Assembly (NCBI RefSeq): GCF_007567505.1
Contig: NZ_CP041783.1
Span: forward strand, 1,364,001-1,428,000
From: Shewanella donghaensis
GTDB taxonomy: Bacteria > Pseudomonadota > Gammaproteobacteria > Enterobacterales > Shewanellaceae
Length of the DNA stretch: 64,000 bases
Direction of reading: 5' to 3'
Part shown: positions 58,791 to 64,000 of the stretch, piece by piece
Layout of the letters: each line of letters starts with the position of its first letter
Position numbering within the stretch: position 1 is the stretch's first letter
The notes under the pieces: generated by a model
Databases searched by the model: none
Told to the model about the DNA's origin: nothing
Seen by the model: the letters and a program-made list of their open reading frames with translations, nothing else
Position numbers and translations under genes: made by a program

Positions 58791-59840
58791 TTAGTTTTTC
58801 TGCTGTAAGAACTTCCAATTTCGTGTTTCTAAGAAAAAGGAAGCCACAACCATATAAACCCCCACAAGAAATAACTGCGCAATTCGAATATAGAAGTTGG
58901 CAGCAACATCGGCATCAGTCGATGACGCTGTAGAGCCGACCACGACTAATAATGCGGAAAATATTCCGGCAAATATCGGAGCTTTAGCAGGGTCTGAATA
59001 AATTTTTTGTGCAAACACTAAAGCCGCAATCATTGCTAGACCAATATAAAAAGCCAACTCAGGTACGATAACCAGCATGTTATAAAACACAATCGCTAAC
59101 ACACCACCAATGCCATTGGTAATTAACAAAAACAAACTGACTTTGACACTTTTACTGCCCGCTGCTTGTAGCGATAAAATGGCAATAAAAATCATCGTCA
59201 ATAATGCACCAGTAATTTCAAATAAATAAAAGAAGGTAATAACAGGAAACGAAATAATAAGCGCCCTAACCGACTCATATAAACGTTCATCTTTTGTCAG
59301 CTCAGATTCTGAGTGCAGATCTTTCTCAGGGGCTAAATCAGGCAATAAAATATGCAGTAGTGTGAAAATAAGCACCGCAACCACACCTGAAAAACTTAAA
59401 CCAACACCAAAGAAAATGGCTGCTCCTGGATGCAAAATCCCGAGGTATGGCAATACCAAGGTTGAAACAATAAATATTGTCGCAAAGAAATTCCATTTAG
59501 GATCTGAAAATAGGTAATAAGCCCATAGCATCATCAAGGCCAGCAATGGCAATAACACCATCGGATATTGCACCGGGCCAAAGCTCACAAGCCATGCTAT
59601 TCCAATAGTCACCACCATTGAGATAAGTAACTCATAAACGGTTTGCATTGTAGGTGCTACACGATCAACCAAAAACTTCGCAACCAGAACTGGCAAAATA
59701 AAGGCAAGTTGCCAATCAAAAACAGCCGCAATTGCAACAGCAACACCGATCCCTAATGTGAAGCGAAGTACTCGACGAGTAAAAATCGCTTCAGCAAAAT
59801 CAGCATCAGACGCTTTACTAACAGATCCGTTATCTGACAT
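58791..59840 (-). CDS. DUF2955 membrane protein (efflux partner)
   Basis: The 349-residue protein has about ten membrane helices in two blocks (about 20-165 and 200-340) split by a charged loop, like FUSC/aromatic-acid exporters. DUF2955 genes are regularly found next to HlyD-type adaptors, as here. The ATG at 59840 overlaps the adaptor gene by 11 bases; an upstream ATG at 59879 is less likely. Substrate unknown. Confidence 0.87.
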   Translation of the reverse strand: MSDNGSVSKASDADFAEAIFTRRVLRFTLGIGVAVAIAAVFDWQLAFILPVLVAKFLVDRVAPTMQTVYELLISMVVTIGIAWLVSFGPVQYPMVLLPLLALMMLWAYYLFSDPKWNFFATIFIVSTLVLPYLGILHPGAAIFFGVGLSFSGVVAVLIFTLLHILLPDLAPEKDLHSESELTKDERLYESVRALIISFPVITFFYLFEITGALLTMIFIAILSLQAAGSKSVKVSLFLLITNGIGGVLAIVFYNMLVIVPELAFYIGLAMIAALVFAQKIYSDPAKAPIFAGIFSALLVVVGSTASSTDADVAANFYIRIAQLFLVGVYMVVASFFLETRNWKFLQQKN

Positions 59841-60999
59841 AAGAGAACCAGCTAACCACACGGATCCAGAATTTACCAAACAAGTTCATGATTGAACTCT
59901 CTCTGGTATAAATCATCACATCCGCTTGCCCGCCTACTCGACGTAAGCCTTTCGCTTCTTCTCGGTCAAAGTGAATCGTCACCGGGAAACGCTGCGATTG
60001 TCTTAACCAACCTGTTTGACCTGTTGTTTGAGCAAGCTTGCCTGTTTGCTCACTTTGCCCCCAATCAACCCCGTAATCGATATAAGCAACGCTACCGGTA
60101 AAGATCTCACCTGGTGCATAATCTAGTGCAAACTCAACTTTATCGCCGGCTTTAACATTACCAAGACTGTTTTCTCTAAAGTTCGCTTCAATCCAAACAT
60201 CTTCAGATGAGATAAAGGTCATGATAGGTTGCCCTGCATTGGCATAAAAACCTTCTTTTAAACGAAAGTTAGATGCCACACCATCCGTTGGGGCTTTAAT
60301 TTGAGTTCGTGCGAGATTTAGCTCTGCTTGTTCTAACGCCAATAATGCTGACTTAACCGCAGTATTATTCTCACCTTCTGAACCGAGTCTTTCCTCCGCT
60401 TTCGCAAGATCAGCATTAGCACTGGCAACGCCAGCTTCAGCACTGGCGAGCTCTGCTCTAGCATTATCAGCATCTGCTTCAGACATTACTTGCTGCTCAA
60501 CCATGGTAAAAATACGCTTTGATTGCACTTTAGCATTGGTAAAGTTTGCTTCAGCATTAGCCACTTTTGCTTTTGCAGCGGTCACATTGGCTGTTAGCGC
60601 CCCCATATTTTGACCTGCTTGAGTCACATTCTGCTCAGCGGTAAATAAGGCAATTTCATAATCTCTTGGATTAATTATGGCCAGCACATCACCTTTATTA
60701 ATTAAGGTATTTGGTGTTGTGAGAATTTCGATGACTTCACCAGACACTTGCGGCGTTATGGGTACTACAAAGCCACGGATACGTCCTAAGTCGGTTGAAG
60801 GAATATAGCGGTCAGCAATAAGGTGAAAGAGGAATAAAAAGCTCACCACGATTAAAATGACATTGGTGATTTTTCTTATTTTTTGATTCTTGGCTTTGTC
60901 AGCCATAGTATCTACTGAAGGTTCAGTTTGCGCCGCAGGTTGTTCCATTGTTTCGGCAACAAGCTCTGTTGATGTTTTATCGTTATTCTTATCAGCCAT
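59830..60999 (-). CDS. HlyD-family membrane fusion protein (EmrA-like)
   Basis: The 389-residue protein is anchored by one helix (about 43-63), then a biotinyl-lipoyl-like segment (VVPITPQVSGEVIEILTTPN in pieces), a long alpha-hairpin (about 110-210, rich in Ala/Glu/Lys), the second lipoyl half, and a beta-barrel domain with VWIEANFRENSLGNVKAGDKV. It is the periplasmic adaptor of an efflux pump with DUF2955. ATG 60999 is chosen because AAGGGAAGG lies directly before it. Confidence 0.93.
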   Translation of the reverse strand: MADKNNDKTSTELVAETMEQPAAQTEPSVDTMADKAKNQKIRKITNVILIVVSFLFLFHLIADRYIPSTDLGRIRGFVVPITPQVSGEVIEILTTPNTLINKGDVLAIINPRDYEIALFTAEQNVTQAGQNMGALTANVTAAKAKVANAEANFTNAKVQSKRIFTMVEQQVMSEADADNARAELASAEAGVASANADLAKAEERLGSEGENNTAVKSALLALEQAELNLARTQIKAPTDGVASNFRLKEGFYANAGQPIMTFISSEDVWIEANFRENSLGNVKAGDKVEFALDYAPGEIFTGSVAYIDYGVDWGQSEQTGKLAQTTGQTGWLRQSQRFPVTIHFDREEAKGLRRVGGQADVMIYTRESSIMNLFGKFWIRVVSWFSYVR

Positions 61000-61187
61000 A
61001 ACCTTCCCTTGCATTAATATCGATCGTTTCACTTCACCATTAATAGTTTGTTTTAAACAAGTCTGTTAACGGTAAATTACCAAGTTGTTACTCTGGCTTC
61101 AGTATAAAGTTATTACAGGTAAAAATTCAAATATAATCATTAAATTAGCGGCATGTTTAATAGACATTGCAAGGGAGGTTTGCAAAA

Positions 61188-61237
61188 AGTGACTCATATG
61201 GAGAGTCACTAATATGAGCGGTTTATATAAGTGACTC
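61188..61237. promoter_or_regulatory. Repeated AGTGACTC motif upstream of the efflux operon
   Basis: AGTGACTC (61188-61195) and its inverse GAGTCACT (61203-61210) form a perfect 8-bp palindrome with a 7-base centre. A third direct copy follows at 61230-61237. It lies about 190-240 bases upstream of the HlyD start, so it may be the operator of the operon, possibly for its own AraC protein. Role inferred. Confidence 0.55.
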
Positions 61238-61265
61238 AATAACAAAGGTGTAGAAAAGGAAATGG

Positions 61266-61670
61266 CTATTGAGGTATTTGTTTGAATTCGTTTAAAGCAC
61301 TCATCGCTTGAGCCGCTTTTTCTATCGGCACAAAAATATGGTCATGATAGTAAGCTGCAATGACATTAGCACTAATATCATATTCGGTTAATTTAGCCGA
61401 TATCGCAGCTGTGAGCCCCACAGCATTAAGACTTGAGTGCACCGTCAAGGTAATTTGGTTAAACCTAGATTCAAAGGGTAAGTAAGCTTGCACAGCTACA
61501 TCTGCAGGTAACACTAATGTAAGCCCTTCACTTTCATTAAAAAAACTTAAAGGGTCTAGGTGTATATAATCTGCTATCCGGCCATTTACATGACAAAAAA
61601 CAAACTCACCTTTTTGGAGCTCCGGCGACATTGATTGCAACAGTTCTGATAAATCAACGATTCCAGCCAT
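61266..61670 (-). CDS. ACT-domain protein (ACT_3 type)
   Basis: The 134-residue protein has two ACT-like halves (about 5-65 and 68-130) matching the PF10000-type family: GLTLVLPADVAVQ, ITLTVHSSLNAVGLTAAISAKL and VIAAYYHDHIFVPIEKA. Such proteins probably bind small ligands such as amino acids. AGAGG precedes the ATG. It is likely a single gene, with the repeat region upstream. Confidence 0.85.
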   Translation of the reverse strand: MAGIVDLSELLQSMSPELQKGEFVFCHVNGRIADYIHLDPLSFFNESEGLTLVLPADVAVQAYLPFESRFNQITLTVHSSLNAVGLTAAISAKLTEYDISANVIAAYYHDHIFVPIEKAAQAMSALNEFKQIPQ

Positions 61671-61740
61671 ATAATACCTCTGTTTAATTATGTTATTTCT
61701 ATGCTTTCCTGACAGCGTTTCCTTTACTGCTATCTATTCT

Positions 61741-61796
61741 CTACTTGCTACTTGCTACTTGCTACTTGCTACTTGCTACTTGCTACTTGCTACTTA
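61741..61796. repeat. Heptamer tandem repeat (CTACTTG)
   Basis: Seven perfect copies of CTACTTG (61741-61789) are followed by CTACTTA (61790-61796). The array runs from the intergenic gap into the last codons of the NTF2-like gene; the stop codon is its last repeat on the gene side. Confidence 0.96.
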
Positions 61797-62257
61797 CTAT
61801 AGTGGCGAATCACTGATACTTTGCCGTTATCTAACTCTAGAACTTCAAACGAGCTTGAGTCATTAACAATCATTTGATTATTATCAGGATGAATCCCTTT
61901 AGATTTTGTATGAAACTCAATCATAATGACATTATGCCCAAATGACTTATTTGTTAACTTTACTTGATATTCATCATGCATCCCTAAGTAATAACTCATG
62001 CCTTTTCTTAAACCAGTTTTACCATCAGGGGTACGGCTGTCGTCATTACTATATGGCAGATGTTGGTAGCCCACGTCATCAGTTAATAGTGACAGATAAC
62101 GTTCCAAGTCTTCTTTTGTGGCATTAGGCTTTTGCGTTCCTTTCCATGCATTAAAATAGGTTTTAATAAATTGATTATAATCAAACTCTACCTCTGTCGC
62201 TGTAGTGTTAAATGACATAAAAACTGTTAAAAATACAACAGCCATGAATCCTTTCAT
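61790..62257 (-). CDS. Exported NTF2-like (SnoaL-type) protein
   Basis: The 155-residue protein has a cleavable signal peptide (MKGFMAVVFLTVFMSFNTTA), then a fold pattern of NTF2/SnoaL proteins: an amphipathic helix DYNQFIKTYFNAWKG, LLTDDVGYQHLP, and closing strands SSFEVLELDNGKVSVIRHYSK. It is not a recognised enzyme. ATG 62257 is preferred because the signal peptide begins there; 62269 is an alternative. The stop codon lies within the heptamer repeat. Confidence 0.75.
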   Translation of the reverse strand: MKGFMAVVFLTVFMSFNTTATEVEFDYNQFIKTYFNAWKGTQKPNATKEDLERYLSLLTDDVGYQHLPYSNDDSRTPDGKTGLRKGMSYYLGMHDEYQVKLTNKSFGHNVIMIEFHTKSKGIHPDNNQMIVNDSSSFEVLELDNGKVSVIRHYSK

Positions 62258-62361
62258 ATTGCTTACCATTAGTTATTTTTGGCTAAGTTATCTTCACAAC
62301 ATACTCAACAAAATTTGACTGTGCAAATAGATTTTGGCTCATTACAAGAAATGACAAACAA

Positions 62362-62388
62362 AAAAGCCTCAGAGTATCTGAGGCTTTT
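62362..62388. terminator. Terminator after the 62425 gene
   Basis: AAAAGCCTCAGA pairs perfectly with TCTGAGGCTTTT around GTA. It would act on minus-strand transcripts from the gene at 62425-62775. Confidence 0.88.
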
Positions 62389-62424
62389 ATTATTTCCCAC
62401 TTACCATCAAACTTAATAAAGCTG

Positions 62425-62775
62425 TTAAAACACCATTGCATGATCAACTAAAAACCGGCCATCAAGGTAAACTAAAACAATTTCAGCAACATATTCACCT
62501 TCAACGTTCGAGCAATATTGTTTCCAGATCACGGCTGCTGAGTCTGGTCGCCTTAGCACTGCAATAGGTTCGCGCTTTTCCCAATGGCCTTTTTCAGCTT
62601 GATACTTTGCACACACCCACTCTAGATGCTCTTTGGTAACAATAGCTTTAGCTCTGTCAGTGAAGTCTTGAACATGTTTAGCATGGTCAATCTCTGTCGA
62701 ACCTTGCATCAAATTATCCATTATGGGCGTGGCAATCTCTAAAATCTCTTGTTCTGACAGTACTTGAAAATCCAT
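62425..62775 (-). CDS. Uncharacterised 116-residue protein
   Basis: This soluble protein is not recognised. It has helices in the first half and strands in the second (RREPIAVLRRPDSAAVIWKQY, AEIVLVYLDGRFLVDHAMVF in parts), with no signal or metal motif. ATG 62775 is chosen because AAGGAG lies six bases before it. It lies 69 bases downstream of the iron-sulfur protein gene on the same strand, and ends at its own terminator. Confidence 0.7.
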   Translation of the reverse strand: MDFQVLSEQEILEIATPIMDNLMQGSTEIDHAKHVQDFTDRAKAIVTKEHLEWVCAKYQAEKGHWEKREPIAVLRRPDSAAVIWKQYCSNVEGEYVAEIVLVYLDGRFLVDHAMVF

Positions 62776-62843
62776 TTTCAACTCCTTAAATGAGTAAACG
62801 ACATTAACGATTTAGTGGGTATATACGCTAACAATAGCGATCA

Positions 62844-64000
62844 TTAATGACCAATTTGATTGAGATGATGAATCAATTGCATTTTTAATTCATCAGTGAC
62901 TTCGCTATGCCAAAAACCTGCTACATAGGCAATTAAAGGCAACATAAACAGTAAGGCAAACAAAACAACTACAATGCCACGAGTCGATAGCGACCAGCCA
63001 TTACGCATTTTAAATCCTAAAGCCTCTTTCTTCGGACAAGCCGATACGCATCGCATACACGCTTGGCATTCATCAGAACGAATATCTTTTTGAACATGTA
63101 CTTCAATATTGGCAGGACAAGCACGAGTGCACTTATCGCAACTCATACCTTTTGATTCGATTAAACAATGTTGTTTATCGCGACGAATTTTAAAAGGACT
63201 TAGAAAACTAAGTAACCCTAGTCCTGCACCATATGGACATACATATCGACAAAAACCCTGTCTGCGCCATGCCGTTATAAAAATTAACACGCCAAACACC
63301 ATCATGGTAATCATTGAAGGTGAAAGGAAAAAATAGGCCATTTTAAAATCAGCAACTTTGTGGTAATTGCCATTTAGGTAGCCCGGAATACCTAAAGCTG
63401 ACATACCAAGAACAATATAAAGCAGCGCAGCGAGGATAAGGTATTTTAAAGACCGTAGTATCCAATCTAACCAAGCAGGTGGCATAAACTCACCCTTAAT
63501 AAAATGCTTTCTAATCTTATACAAGTATTCACAGCCTAAGCCAATTGGGCATGCCCAACCACAGAAAGCCCTTTTACAAAAAACACCCGTAAGTAAAACA
63601 GCTGCAAGCATCACTGCGGCAGCGGGATGACTTGGATCCCAAATACCTAGCATAACAATGGCTTTTAATTCAATACCTCCAGCAATAGGTAAAAACGCAT
63701 CACCCACATCGGGGCGCATTAGCCAAGGAGTAACACCTTGATGCAACATGATTGAATTTATCGCAAATTGTAAGCCAACCAATAGCATCGATAAGGTCAA
63801 TAAATGATGGATTGCTTGCCGAATAACATTAGGTCGCACATCCCCTTTCGCCGCTTCTGGTCGTACTTTATGGAAAATAGCCATAACAATTGCAGCTACG
63901 CCAATTGCCACAAAAAGTGGCCAATAGAGAGTAATACAAGCAGCACCAACGGCAACAATTACGGTTAATCCGGCTCCAATTTTTTTGCCACTATAAAAAA
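62844..64000 (-). CDS. Polyferredoxin membrane protein, NapH/NosR type (5' end cut off)
   Basis: The frame is open to the window end, so the start is missing; the GTG at 63911 is probably not the real start, because the 89 bases above it encode a further membrane helix. At least 385 residues are visible: about six membrane helices, two CxxxCP motifs (FCGWACPIG and FCRYVCPYG) and two 4Fe-4S ferredoxin motifs (CDKCTRACP, CQACMRCVSACPK). This fits NapH/NosR/CcoG-type electron carriers. The exact subfamily and partner are outside the window. Confidence 0.85.
   Translation of the reverse strand, partial: FYSGKKIGAGLTVIVAVGAACITLYWPLFVAIGVAAIVMAIFHKVRPEAAKGDVRPNVIRQAIHHLLTLSMLLVGLQFAINSIMLHQGVTPWLMRPDVGDAFLPIAGGIELKAIVMLGIWDPSHPAAAVMLAAVLLTGVFCKRAFCGWACPIGLGCEYLYKIRKHFIKGEFMPPAWLDWILRSLKYLILAALLYIVLGMSALGIPGYLNGNYHKVADFKMAYFFLSPSMITMMVFGVLIFITAWRRQGFCRYVCPYGAGLGLLSFLSPFKIRRDKQHCLIESKGMSCDKCTRACPANIEVHVQKDIRSDECQACMRCVSACPKKEALGFKMRNGWSLSTRGIVVVLFALLFMLPLIAYVAGFWHSEVTDELKMQLIHHLNQIGH

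Noticed and set aside
61741..61796. CRISPR array
   Set aside because: The repeats are contiguous heptamers without spacers and no cas genes are present.

Overview
The window looks like about 64 kb of chromosome from an AT-rich gammaproteobacterium, most probably a Shewanella or close relative. The basis is gene content and order: pflB-pflA-yfbV-ackA-pta in one block; uvrY-uvrC-pgsA followed by tRNA-Gly/Cys/Leu (the same order as in E. coli); norR divergent from norVW; tamA-tamB; ldtD-mepK; and many c-di-GMP and two-component genes. No phage, transposase, integrase or CRISPR array is visible. The species assignment is inference from synteny and protein resemblance, not from a database search.

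Layout. 1-7.6 kb: anaerobic pyruvate and acetate metabolism (pyruvate formate-lyase and its activase, acetate kinase, phosphotransacetylase). 7.6-9.5 kb: a long gene-poor stretch with a DnaA-box palindrome, a small lipoprotein gene, and a candidate 26-residue protein gene facing it across a 20-bp perfect hairpin. 9.5-14 kb: RNA helicase hrpA and a CBS-domain protein. 14-20.3 kb: a periplasmic solute-binding protein translated just ahead of a GGDEF-EAL c-di-GMP enzyme, then an acyltransferase divergent from a membrane-anchored LytTR regulator. 20.8-23.3 kb: isoaspartyl peptidase, a HAD-like phosphatase and a YoaK-type membrane protein. 23.4-28 kb: the nitric-oxide detoxification module norR / norVW, with a sigma-54 promoter and repeated TTATC-N5-GATAA sites between them. 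28-36 kb: a SYLF-like lipoprotein apparently fused to a beta-barrel, the tamA-tamB envelope assembly pair, and rplY. 36.3-39 kb: peptidoglycan enzymes mepK and ldtD and an HU-like protein.

39-43.6 kb is a tRNA region. Intact tRNA-Leu(UAA) genes stand at both ends of a block carrying a UDG-family protein, an LRR-protein kinase, yqfB and a GDSL hydrolase. Two decayed copies of the same tRNA-trailer-terminator unit lie beside the right-hand copy. 43.6-46.8 kb: pgsA, uvrC and uvrY. 47-55.4 kb: a SYLF lipoprotein, then a signalling operon (receiver-receiver-kinase, giant hybrid kinase, HD-GYP phosphodiesterase). 55.6-64 kb: a K+ channel with an AI-2E-family membrane protein, an HlyD/DUF2955/AraC efflux operon with repeated AGTGACTC sites upstream, small proteins including an ACT-domain protein and an NTF2-like protein separated by a heptamer tandem repeat, and a polyferredoxin membrane protein cut by the window end.

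The parts most worth a second look are the nor intergenic operators, the tRNA-Leu duplication/decay series with its cargo, the SYLF-barrel fusion, the 26-residue ORF, and the solute-binding-protein/GGDEF-EAL and hybrid-kinase/HD-GYP signalling units.
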